Assembly (NCBI RefSeq): GCF_050113635.1
Contig: NZ_JBNJLT010000009.1
Location: 8,308-72,307 of the forward strand
Source of the DNA: Marinimicrobium sp050113635
GTDB taxonomy: Bacteria; Pseudomonadota; Gammaproteobacteria; Pseudomonadales; Cellvibrionaceae
Length of the DNA: 64,000 nucleotides
Direction: 5' to 3'
Each line of letters begins with the position of its first letter. Position 1 is the stretch's first letter. This document shows, one piece after another, positions 52,235 to 60,849 of the stretch. A program made the position numbers and the translations under genes. The notes below the pieces were generated by a model. The model made no database searches and was not told the origin of the DNA. It worked only from the letters and a program-made list of their open reading frames with translations.

Positions 52235-53971
52235 GTGGAAATGCTATCAGGCGGAGATATGCTGATTCGCGCCCTGCGGGACGAAGGTGTCGAACATGTA
52301 TTCGGCTACCCCGGCGGTGCAGCGCTGCATATCTACGATGCCATCTTCCGGCAAAAAGATGTCCAGCACATTCTGGTTCGCCACGAGCAGGCGGCCACCC
52401 ACGCGGCGGACGGCTATGCCCGTTCAACCGGCAAGGTGGGAACGGTACTGGTGACGTCCGGCCCCGGCGCGACCAATGCGATTACCGGCATTGCGACAGC
52501 CTACATGGATTCTATTCCGATGGTGGTGATTTCCGGGCAGGTGGCTTCTGACAAAATCGGTGAAGACGCGTTTCAGGAAACTGACATGGTGGGTGTCTCC
52601 CGCCCAATCGTAAAGCACAGCTTTATGGTCAAGCACCCGCAGGAAATTCCGGAAATCGTCAAAAAGGCCTACTACATCGCGGCGACGGGTCGTCCCGGTC
52701 CCGTAGTAATCGATATCCCGAAAGATGTCACGGCACCGGGGGAGACCTTTCCGTACGAATACCCCGAGAAAGTGAAAATTCGCTCCTACAACCCGGCGGC
52801 GCGCGGTCATACCGGGCAGATTCGCAAGGCAGTGCAATTGCTGCTCGACGCCAAGCGGCCGGTCATCTACGCCGGCGGTGGCGTGATTCAGGGCAATGGT
52901 TCGGAATTGCTGACCGAGTTGGCGCAGCGACTGAACTACCCGGTAACCAATACCCTGATGGGGCTCGGTGCCTACCCCGGAATGGATCGTCAGTTTCTGG
53001 GTATGTTGGGTATGCACGGCACTTTCGAGGCGAATACCGCCATGCATCACAGTGATGTCATTCTGGCAGTCGGTGCGCGCTTTGACGACCGTGTTACGAA
53101 TACCGTCAGCAAGTTCTGCCCCAACGCCAAGATTATTCATATTGATGTCGATCCGGCGTCAATCTCGAAAACCATTGCGGCGGATGTGCCGATCGTGGGT
53201 TCGGTTGAAAGTGTATTGACTGAAATGCTCGCGATGGTGAAAGAGTCTGAAGATACCCCGGATGCGGACGCGTTGAAGTCCTGGTGGAAACAGATCGAGG
53301 AATGGCGTGCGCGCCACGGTTTGTATATTCAGCCGCGTTACGACACCGCGGGCGACCGCATCATGCCGCAAGAGGTGATTACAGCGCTGCACGAAGTCAC
53401 CAATGGCGATGCTTATATAACCTCCGATGTGGGGCAGCACCAGATGTTTGCCGCGCAGTATTACCGGTTCGATAAGCCCCGGCGCTGGATCAACTCCGGC
53501 GGGCTGGGCACCATGGGCTTTGGCCTGCCTGCGGCCATGGGGGTGCAAATGGCGCACCGGGATGCCATGGTGGCCTGTGTGACGGGGGAGGGCAGCATCC
53601 AGATGTGCATTCAGGAGCTGGCGACCTGCACCCAGTACCACTTGCCGGTGAAAATCATTTGCCTGAACAACCAGGCGTTGGGAATGGTTAAACAGTGGCA
53701 GGATATGCAATACGAAGGGCGCTATTCCGAGTCGTTGTACGAAGATACGCTGCCGGACTTTGTCAAACTGATGGAGGCCTACGGCCATGTCGGCATGCGG
53801 GTCACCCGCAAGGACGAGTTGAAAGCGAAGCTGGAAGAGTGCTTTGCCATGAAAGACCGTGTGGTGTTCATGGACATCCAGGTTGAACCGAAAGAACACG
53901 TATATCCGATGCTCGTGGCGCCCAATGGGTCTATGCGGGATATGTGGTTGAGCAAGACGGAGCGTACCTGA
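52235..53971 (+). CDS. ilvI: Acetolactate synthase, large catalytic subunit
   Basis: A 578-residue ThDP- and FAD-dependent enzyme for the first common step of valine, leucine and isoleucine synthesis. GTG 52235 (MEMLSGGDMLIRAL) is chosen: GAGAGG ends 7 bases upstream and the N-terminus matches close family members; the TTG at 52220 lies upstream of that site. FGYPGGAALHIYDA precedes the catalytic Glu51 (RHEQAATHAADGYAR). The ThDP/Mg site is CVTGEGSIQMCIQEL with CLNNQALGM. GLGTMGFGLPAAMG is the family core. The regulatory subunit gene follows with a 1-base gap. Confidence 0.95.
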   Translation: MEMLSGGDMLIRALRDEGVEHVFGYPGGAALHIYDAIFRQKDVQHILVRHEQAATHAADGYARSTGKVGTVLVTSGPGATNAITGIATAYMDSIPMVVISGQVASDKIGEDAFQETDMVGVSRPIVKHSFMVKHPQEIPEIVKKAYYIAATGRPGPVVIDIPKDVTAPGETFPYEYPEKVKIRSYNPAARGHTGQIRKAVQLLLDAKRPVIYAGGGVIQGNGSELLTELAQRLNYPVTNTLMGLGAYPGMDRQFLGMLGMHGTFEANTAMHHSDVILAVGARFDDRVTNTVSKFCPNAKIIHIDVDPASISKTIAADVPIVGSVESVLTEMLAMVKESEDTPDADALKSWWKQIEEWRARHGLYIQPRYDTAGDRIMPQEVITALHEVTNGDAYITSDVGQHQMFAAQYYRFDKPRRWINSGGLGTMGFGLPAAMGVQMAHRDAMVACVTGEGSIQMCIQELATCTQYHLPVKIICLNNQALGMVKQWQDMQYEGRYSESLYEDTLPDFVKLMEAYGHVGMRVTRKDELKAKLEECFAMKDRVVFMDIQVEPKEHVYPMLVAPNGSMRDMWLSKTERT

Positions 53972-53972
53972 C

Positions 53973-54464
53973 ATGAAACGTATTATTTCCGTACTGATCG
54001 AAAACGCACCCGGTGCTTTGTCCCGGGTGGTCGGTTTGTTTTCCCAGCGAGGTTATAACATCGAGACCTTGACAGTGGCCCCCACGGAGGACGAAACGCT
54101 CTCCCGGCTGACGCTGACCACGTTGGGAGATGACCACAAGATTGAGCAGATCACCAAGAACCTGAATAAGTTGATTGACGTGATCAAGCTGGTGGATTTG
54201 ACTGAGGGCGCTCACATCGAGCGTGAGCTGATGCTCATCAAGGTCAAGGCCTCCGGAGCTCAGCGCGCGGAAGTCAAACGCTGCGTGGATATCTTCCGAG
54301 GCCAGATCGTGGACGTGACCAGTTCTCTCTATGTGATCCAGATCACCGGTACCAGCGACAAGCTGGACGCGTTCCTCCAGGCCGTTGGCGAAGCCTCCAT
54401 TCTGGAGGTGGTTCGCTCCGGGGTTTCGGGGATCTCCCGAGGGGAGAAAGTGTTGAGTCTTTAA
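53973..54464 (+). CDS. ilvH: Acetolactate synthase, small regulatory subunit
   Basis: A 163-residue subunit with an N-terminal ACT domain (RIISVLIENAPGALSRVVGL) that binds valine and gives feedback control, then a second ferredoxin-like half beginning IERELMLIKVKASG. ATG 53973 follows the ilvI stop directly. In most relatives ilvC comes next; here a terminator and a foreign two-gene cluster intervene. Confidence 0.96.
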   Translation: MKRIISVLIENAPGALSRVVGLFSQRGYNIETLTVAPTEDETLSRLTLTTLGDDHKIEQITKNLNKLIDVIKLVDLTEGAHIERELMLIKVKASGAQRAEVKRCVDIFRGQIVDVTSSLYVIQITGTSDKLDAFLQAVGEASILEVVRSGVSGISRGEKVLSL

Positions 54465-54487
54465 GAAAGCAGGCAATGCTATCCCGT

Positions 54488-54513
54488 AAAAGGCAGCTTA
54501 GGCTGCCTTTTTT
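54488..54513 (+). terminator. Rho-independent terminator after ilvIH
   Basis: Stem AGGCAGC/GCTGCCT flanked by A and T runs, with loop TTAG and a T-tract (54508-54513). Confidence 0.93.
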
Positions 54514-54888
54514 GTGAGCTCTTTAGATAGCCTGGTTCCATATATGATATCTAATTCGTATATGGTATAAGTGCTAAGCTTTTTAATTATAAAAAGTGAC
54601 AAATAGATGCCATTTTTCACTTGTGGAGCCCACAGGCTTACGCTAAAGTTTGTAACCGGTTGCAATGAATGGCAGCTATCCATGGAATAGCGCTATGAAT
54701 GGGCGTTGTTTTTATGAAACCGATTAGCACTTTCTTTAAGTACCATTAGCTTGATAACAATAAAAAACAGCGTAATAACGATAAATATCCCGTTTGCCAG
54801 CCCGCGACGAGTGTCGAACGTGGCCGTGTTTAGTGCCTCTATTAAAACTTAACAATAATTCATTATAAAAAGCACGAGGATGATTCTT
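54514..54888 (+). promoter_or_regulatory. Regulatory region of the glycan TonB receptor, with a LacI-type operator
   Basis: This 375-base gap is clearly more A/T-rich than its surroundings and codes for nothing I can support. TGTAACCGGTTGCA (54651-54664) fits the LacI-family operator form TGnAACCGGTTnCA, with an exact AACCGGTT core and a single mismatched pair. Upstream an inverted repeat CCATATA (54538-54544) / TATATGG (54559-54565) could be a second site. A degenerate copy, AAACCGATTAGCA, occurs near 54718. The operator is 224 bases before the start codon, so the leader is long. No LacI-type regulator gene is in the window. GAGGA at 54876 serves ATG 54889. Confidence 0.6.
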
Positions 54889-57800
54889 ATGATCCATAAA
54901 AATGGGTTTAACCCGAGAAGAACCGCATTTGCTCTTGCCATAGGTTGCGCCGTTGGGAGCTTTAATGCCATGGCCCAGGACCCTTCGAGCGGTGTCACGG
55001 AAGGTCTGGAGGAGATTGTGGTAAAGGGGGTGCGTGAGTCCCAGGCCAAAGCAATCGATATCAAGAGAGACTCGGACCGGATTGTTGATTCCATCGTCGC
55101 CGAAGACATCGGTAAACTTCCTGATACCACCATTACAGATTCCCTCCAGCGGGTGACAGGGGTGCAGGTGACCCGAGAGGCCAACGAGGGAACCTCCCTG
55201 AATATTCGTGGCATGCCGCAGGTGCTGACGACGCTGAATGGCGAGCAGTTCCTGAGTCCGTGGAATATTACGGGGTTGGGGGCGAACTATGCGGACATAC
55301 CGGCTGGCATGGTGAACCGCGTTGATGTCTACAAGTCCCAATCGGCCTCCATGGTGGCGGGGGGCATCTCAGGCGTGGTGGATCTTAAAACCCTGCAGCC
55401 GCTTAACATGGAAGAGGGCATCACCACGAACCTTCGTGCCGAAGCCTCTCAGGGAAGCCGATCTAAAGACGAAGTCAAAGCCGACGGCTCTACCCGCACT
55501 CGTGATCCAGACTATAACATCAGCGGTTTTTTCGGTTATCGTCATGGCGACCTGTTCGGTTTTAATGTGGGGGTGTTCAGCTCAGAGAGCTATAATGCCA
55601 ACTACTCGATGGATGAAAACCCGCAGTTCGGATTTCTGGATCGCCAAAATGGGACCCCCACGGACCCCTTGGATCTCAATGGCAATGGAGATCTGGTTAA
55701 TGACTGGTATCTCGTTCCTGAAACCTACGGTGCGGCCAGTAGCTTCTTGACGCGCGAGCGCGAAGGTGGCTCCTTCAGCGCTGAATGGCAGATATCAGAT
55801 AACTTCAAGCTGCGTGGCGATGCGTTCTACACAAGAATGGATCAATATAACCGCGGTGTAAGAGTGGCCTTTAATGGGCGTGATGCGGTGTCATCCTTCT
55901 CAGTGAACGGCACACCGGGTACGGAATCGGCTTTAAACAATACGCTTCAGGAAGGATCGATTTTTAGTGAAGGTGGCAACTTTACCTACACCGATGCCAA
56001 CGGCGAAAGTCAGACGCGAACCCTCCACAGCCTGCGGGTGGCCAACGTTCTCTCGCCAGACTTTCAGACAACCTCTTTCAATAATATTGATAAAACGGCG
56101 GCACTGAATTCGAATATCCAGCTTGACTATACCAATCACGATAACCTGACCGTCACCGCCCGATATATTTATGCCGAGGCGGAAAAACGGTATCGCCAGG
56201 CCTCGCTTCAGCAAGGTACCCCAGCCTGGTTGTGGGTGGATCAGGATGGTATCTCTGGTAAAGACCCCATTACTCCCTATGAGCTGACGGTGGACTATCG
56301 GGGTGACTACCCGGCCTTTCAGTTTAATAGAGACGTTTCAGATGCCGATCTTCTGGCGCTTTATCAGGGTATTGCCACTGGGAACAATACCGAAGGGGAG
56401 CTGAATGTCGGCCGTGTTGATCTTAACCTGGCCTTTCAGGATGGTTTCTTCGAGTCGGTGGATGTGGGACTGCGTTATGGCGTACGGGAAGCGGATTACG
56501 CACAGTTCTATTACGTGACGCCGACTGAGCGATACCCAGACAGTCAACGCATCCCGATCGAAAAGCGCAATCAGTTATATAGTGGCAACCGCCAGTGGCA
56601 ACGCTACCCGGACTGGCGTCGGTTCAATTACGAGGATGAGCCACAGGCCTTGCGCGACGCAGGTCTGGAAGACAACGGTTTTTCGGCGGCCGACACCGTA
56701 GTCTTTAAGGACTTTGGTCCCTTTTCCGGTTTTGAAAATGGTGTCTCGGCACTGGACCCGGCCCAATGGGATTCGCCATTGGCGTTTATGAACCGCCTTT
56801 ATCCGGGAGCGCGAACCGTCGAAGATCCCGCTTATGCCTATAGAGTCGAAGAAGCCTCAACGGAAGGCTCTGTCCAGCTGAACTTCGGGGATGAAGTCGG
56901 TGGCGTGCCTTACAGTGGTAACCTGGGTCTGAAGGTGCTGCAGACAGACCGAACCGTGGAGCGGAACACGGTGCCTGAGGTATTGGACGTGTTTAATTCT
57001 ATTGGCTCGGTCGACTATCAAAAGCTCGCTTTCGTGTACGATATCGAAACCAGAGAGCGTTCTTTCACGCAATACCTGCCTTCCTTCAATCTAAACCTGT
57101 TCCCGACAGATGACACGGTAGTGCGTTTTGCGGCTGCGCGAACCACCTCGCGTAATGATCTGCAAAATGTTGGGTCTGGGTTGAGCCTCTGGTATACCCA
57201 GTGTGAAAAAACCGACGAGAACGGCGAGCGGGTTCTGGTCGTCGACAGCTCCGGTAACCTGGTGGGTGAAGAAGTTACTTGTGTGGGCGGCGGTACGGAT
57301 CAGGGCGATATTGATATTGACCCCTGGGTTGCTGATATCTACAACACTTCGGCGGAGTGGTATTTTTCAGAAAATGCCATTCTCGGTGTAGGCTTGTTCT
57401 ATATGGATGTGGATACATCGGTTCAAAGCTTTCAGGAGCGGCGGCCCTTCGTGGATGGCGATGGTATTGATCGCGATAATACGGCTAATGTCTGGGTTTC
57501 CGAAAACGTCAAAGGCTCTTCGCTCTACGGCCTGGAGCTGGGTTACCGCCAGCCTTTCACCTTTCTGCCTGGTGAGCTGTTGAGTTCAACGGGTATTGAG
57601 TTCAACTACACCTATTCAAAAAGCGACTCCGAGAATGAAGACCTGGAAGGCAACGCCCTGCCTCTGCCTTCCAACTCAGAGCATCAGAGCAACATGATCC
57701 TCTGGTATGACAGAGAGGGATTGAATATTCGTGCGGCTTACAACTGGCGTAGTGAATCCTACAACGATTTTGCAGGGCTCAACACCAGCGGCGAGCCGGT

Positions 57801-58002
57801 CAACCTGGCGTCCTGGGGCGAACCCGCCGGCTATTTGGATTTATCCATTAGCTATTGGATCAACGACCATATCAGCTTATACCTCAATGGTACCAATCTG
57901 ACTGCTACGGACAGAAGATCCTATGCCCAGTACGAAGACCAGTTGGACAGTATTTGGGTGCAAGAGCGTCGCTACGCAGCAGGGGTGACATTAAGCTTTT
58001 AA
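54889..58002 (+). CDS. TonB-dependent receptor, Xanthomonas/Caulobacter glycan type
   Basis: A 1037-residue outer-membrane receptor. Signal peptide about 1-29 (NAMA), TonB-box-like EEIVVKG (41-47), plug with DTTITDSLQRVTGVQVTREA, LNIRGMPQVLTTLNGEQF and ASMVAGGISGVVDLKTLQPL. This plug style and the length are those of the large receptor subfamily of polysaccharide-degrading Proteobacteria that takes up oligosaccharides. The barrel ends in AAGVTLSF. ATG 54889 has GAGGA 8 bases upstream; ATG 54880 overlaps that site. A LacI-type operator lies upstream and a GH5-like surface lipoprotein follows after 77 bases, a likely two-gene operon ending in a terminator at 60792. The sugar is unknown; mannan or a related beta-glycan is a guess from the partner's fold. 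Confidence 0.93.
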   Translation: MIHKNGFNPRRTAFALAIGCAVGSFNAMAQDPSSGVTEGLEEIVVKGVRESQAKAIDIKRDSDRIVDSIVAEDIGKLPDTTITDSLQRVTGVQVTREANEGTSLNIRGMPQVLTTLNGEQFLSPWNITGLGANYADIPAGMVNRVDVYKSQSASMVAGGISGVVDLKTLQPLNMEEGITTNLRAEASQGSRSKDEVKADGSTRTRDPDYNISGFFGYRHGDLFGFNVGVFSSESYNANYSMDENPQFGFLDRQNGTPTDPLDLNGNGDLVNDWYLVPETYGAASSFLTREREGGSFSAEWQISDNFKLRGDAFYTRMDQYNRGVRVAFNGRDAVSSFSVNGTPGTESALNNTLQEGSIFSEGGNFTYTDANGESQTRTLHSLRVANVLSPDFQTTSFNNIDKTAALNSNIQLDYTNHDNLTVTARYIYAEAEKRYRQASLQQGTPAWLWVDQDGISGKDPITPYELTVDYRGDYPAFQFNRDVSDADLLALYQGIATGNNTEGELNVGRVDLNLAFQDGFFESVDVGLRYGVREADYAQFYYVTPTERYPDSQRIPIEKRNQLYSGNRQWQRYPDWRRFNYEDEPQALRDAGLEDNGFSAADTVVFKDFGPFSGFENGVSALDPAQWDSPLAFMNRLYPGARTVEDPAYAYRVEEASTEGSVQLNFGDEVGGVPYSGNLGLKVLQTDRTVERNTVPEVLDVFNSIGSVDYQKLAFVYDIETRERSFTQYLPSFNLNLFPTDDTVVRFAAARTTSRNDLQNVGSGLSLWYTQCEKTDENGERVLVVDSSGNLVGEEVTCVGGGTDQGDIDIDPWVADIYNTSAEWYFSENAILGVGLFYMDVDTSVQSFQERRPFVDGDGIDRDNTANVWVSENVKGSSLYGLELGYRQPFTFLPGELLSSTGIEFNYTYSKSDSENEDLEGNALPLPSNSEHQSNMILWYDREGLNIRAAYNWRSESYNDFAGLNTSGEPVNLASWGEPAGYLDLSISYWINDHISLYLNGTNLTATDRRSYAQYEDQLDSIWVQERRYAAGVTLSF

Positions 58003-58079
58003 TGGCTGGTGTCGAGAACGGTTGATTGATGTCCCTGCGAAGACAAGGGGACTGAAAATAATAAATTGGGAGTCTGGTT

Positions 58080-60767
58080 ATGAACAATAAATTTTTGCCC
58101 TGGGTAGTAATGGCGTGTGCACTGACCCTGAGTGCTTGTGGCGGTGATGCCATGCTCGGGGACGATACCGATACTGACATGATGTACCCGGATGCCGGGA
58201 TGGACGATCCAACCGACCGACCGCGGCCCCCCGAAAACGAACCGACAATGACCACCAACGAGCACTTCTTGCTCGACGTATCGGGCAGTCCGGTACAGCT
58301 GCGTGGTGTCACGCTCAACTACTTTCAAGACCCAGCTGAAATGGTCAATGCCATCGAGCCGATTGCTTCTACCGGTGCGAACGCGGTTCGGTTGTTGGTC
58401 TCCGCATCGACAGCGGCTGCTGAATTGGAGGGGGCCTTGAGTATCGCTGCGGAAAATAACCTGGTTACGGTGGTCTCCCTGACCGATGATGGCAGCGCAC
58501 TGAAATGTCAGGAAAATACCGATGCCCTGATCAATGCCGTCGATAGTTTGTGGTTGGACCAGTGGCTGGAAGTGTTGGTGCAGGACCGGTTTCAAGGGCG
58601 CATTATTCTCAATATCGCTGATGGCTGGGGTCCCGCCAATATTTTCAATGCGTCCAGCTTGGGGTATCAGGACTATGTGGATACGTATAAAGCACTGATT
58701 CGTCGTTTTCGTAACGCGGGGTTTAAGTTGCCGTTGATGATTGACGGCGCCAACTGCGGCCAGGACTTTAATGCTTTTTTGCAGGGTCGCGGTGAAGAGC
58801 TGTTAGCTGCTGATAGCGAGAGTAACCTGATCTTCTCTGCCGAGGGCGACGGCCAGCGGTGGGACAGCGCTGATAAAATCATTTCTGCCAATACCCTGCT
58901 GGCTGCAGAGGGCGTGCCTTTTGTAATGAATGCCTTCGCCGGTTCTGGGGTTGGCGACTTTCCTGTGAATCACAACGAAATTATGGCGCAAGCCGTGGGC
59001 GACGTTGCCTTTGTGGTAGATACCCCGTGGACTGGCGATGTCGACGATGGCGTGGGTTATTTGAATGCCTTTGGCGAGCCCCTGGATTTAACCGGTGGAG
59101 CCACATCGTTGGATGTGTTTATGGACCGGCGCTACTTGGAGTTTATGCGGGTAAATCCCGGCAGCTCCAACTACGCGCCTACGGGCACTACCGGCGTTTC
59201 CCTGTACTTAATGGATGCTAACGGCAATCGTCTGCGCTTGGGTACCGCCGCGGCCCGTGAGTTACGGGAAAACACCTGGAACAAGCTGCGCTTCGATGTG
59301 CCCGTGGAAATAGAACCAGACCAACTCATGGCAGGCTCCACTGAGTTTGATCGGACGGCTGTGACTCATGTAGGCGTTGAAATTATGGCCAATGACAAAG
59401 CCGAAGCCGCCCAAGGGGAAATCAAGTTTGATAACCTGGACTTGTTTCCCGGTGTTCCGCCCATGTACACCGCCGAGTTCAACACCGCTGGCGACGCCGA
59501 GGGGTGGGAGGTTATGGGTGCAGACTCTTCGGTTGTCGATGGTAATTTGCAAGCATTGTCGACGGATGCTCAGATTAGCGTTGAGCTGGTGGGTAGTAAC
59601 ATCAGCCTGATTGATTTTCGTACCCCAGTGAATGTCACGATCACCATGTTTCTGCCTGAAGAGTACGCTGGCGACGGGCTTTGGATGCAAGCATACGGTC
59701 AGCTTGATGACTGGGCGTGGCGTGCTATGAATCTGAGCGCGTCGCAACTGGTGCCGGGTCAGTGGTCTGAATTGAAATACACCATAAACGTTAGTGAGCT
59801 GGGAGATTCGCCGCCGTCGGATGAGGCTAACCCTGCAAAGTTTGGTTTTCAGGTGGGTGGTATCATTACGCCTAAGCCTGAGCCAATCCTGATCGACTCA
59901 ATCGTTATCGAAGACCCTGCGGCCCGACCGACTAAAATTGTCACCGAGACTCAGTACAAAGCGACCTTTAGTGATGGTCTGAACGGCTTTCAAGACGCCG
60001 GGTGGGACGACGGAAGCAACGTGAGCCATGGGGACGGTGTGCTGGTTGCCAGTATCGTTCCCGCCAGCGAGCGTCTCAGTAATGAAGTCGAATTTAGTAG
60101 CGGGGCGATCGCCAAGGGCGACGTCAATGCCGTACAAGAGATTAACTTTGGCGGCGCTCTTACGGTGAAAGCTCGCTTATTCGTGCCCGGGGTTTTTGCC
60201 GATACTGGTCTTGAGCTTGATGTGTATTTTCAATCGGGTAGTTGGCAGCACTTTGTTATTGGCCAGGTTAACATGGACGAGCTTAACTATGACGAGTGGA
60301 ACGACATTGAGTTTGAGGTGGCCGATGATGGCTACCCGACGACAGACGACGACGGTTGGGATGAAGATTTTGCCCGCACTTTGTCGCCACAAGCCTTTGG
60401 TTTCCAGTACAGGAATATCAGCGATATTTCTGGTGAGATTATGCTGGATGATGTGGAAATTATCGGCGACGCCATTGTGGATGACTTGCAGCCCATCTAT
60501 CAGCAGGGTTTTGACTCCCCGGGGTCGGTTCAAGACTTAACGGTAGACTTCACGACTGGCGGTTTGAATGAGGGCGATATGCTGGTTGCCAAATCATCTG
60601 GCTGGCATGTGGTGCCTTTCGGTTGGATGGCCAGCACCTGGTTTGGTGGTGAGGCGCTGAGTTTGTCTGAACAGCCAGACGAGGTGGTATTGACGGAGCG
60701 GGGCGAACAGATTATCAATGGCCCAGATGGAATCGCTGAGACCTCTGAGGCCGTGCTGTTCGAGTAA
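58080..60767 (+). CDS. Lipoprotein with catalytically degenerate GH5_8-like domain and beta-sandwich modules
   Basis: 895 residues. Lipobox LSAC (Cys20), acidic linker 21-60, then about 61-325 with the layout of GH5_8 beta-mannanases: FLLDVSGSPVQLRGV, IASTGANAVRLLVS, GRIILNIADGWGP, LPLMIDGANCGQ, NLIFSAEGDG, VPFVMNAFAGSG, FVVDTPWTG. In active enzymes these places read NIANEW (acid/base Glu), SIHMY and VIGEFG (nucleophile Glu). Here they are Asp181-Gly182, Glu255-Gly256-Asp257 and Asn284-Ala285, so both catalytic glutamates are missing. Three jelly-roll units (about 330-455, 460-620, 625-820) end in similar strands (IKFDNLDLF, ILIDSIVIED, IMLDDVEII) and resemble carbohydrate-binding modules. 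A further C-terminal stretch (825-895) has no clear match. Encoded directly after a glycan-type TonB receptor; a non-hydrolytic glycan-binding surface protein is inferred. Confidence 0.78.
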   Translation: MNNKFLPWVVMACALTLSACGGDAMLGDDTDTDMMYPDAGMDDPTDRPRPPENEPTMTTNEHFLLDVSGSPVQLRGVTLNYFQDPAEMVNAIEPIASTGANAVRLLVSASTAAAELEGALSIAAENNLVTVVSLTDDGSALKCQENTDALINAVDSLWLDQWLEVLVQDRFQGRIILNIADGWGPANIFNASSLGYQDYVDTYKALIRRFRNAGFKLPLMIDGANCGQDFNAFLQGRGEELLAADSESNLIFSAEGDGQRWDSADKIISANTLLAAEGVPFVMNAFAGSGVGDFPVNHNEIMAQAVGDVAFVVDTPWTGDVDDGVGYLNAFGEPLDLTGGATSLDVFMDRRYLEFMRVNPGSSNYAPTGTTGVSLYLMDANGNRLRLGTAAARELRENTWNKLRFDVPVEIEPDQLMAGSTEFDRTAVTHVGVEIMANDKAEAAQGEIKFDNLDLFPGVPPMYTAEFNTAGDAEGWEVMGADSSVVDGNLQALSTDAQISVELVGSNISLIDFRTPVNVTITMFLPEEYAGDGLWMQAYGQLDDWAWRAMNLSASQLVPGQWSELKYTINVSELGDSPPSDEANPAKFGFQVGGIITPKPEPILIDSIVIEDPAARPTKIVTETQYKATFSDGLNGFQDAGWDDGSNVSHGDGVLVASIVPASERLSNEVEFSSGAIAKGDVNAVQEINFGGALTVKARLFVPGVFADTGLELDVYFQSGSWQHFVIGQVNMDELNYDEWNDIEFEVADDGYPTTDDDGWDEDFARTLSPQAFGFQYRNISDISGEIMLDDVEIIGDAIVDDLQPIYQQGFDSPGSVQDLTVDFTTGGLNEGDMLVAKSSGWHVVPFGWMASTWFGGEALSLSEQPDEVVLTERGEQIINGPDGIAETSEAVLFE

Positions 60768-60791
60768 GGCTTGCCTGGTAAATGTGAGTTG

Positions 60792-60826
60792 AAAAGCCCC
60801 GGATACATAAACCGGGGCTTTTTTAT
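60792..60826 (+). terminator. Rho-independent terminator after the GH5-like lipoprotein gene
   Basis: Stem AAAAGCCCCGG/CCGGGGCTTTT with a nine-base loop and trailing T-run. It closes the receptor-lipoprotein operon and also faces the 3' end of ilvY. Confidence 0.93.
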
Positions 60827-60849
60827 TTGTGGTGGTTGGCGGGCTGGGG

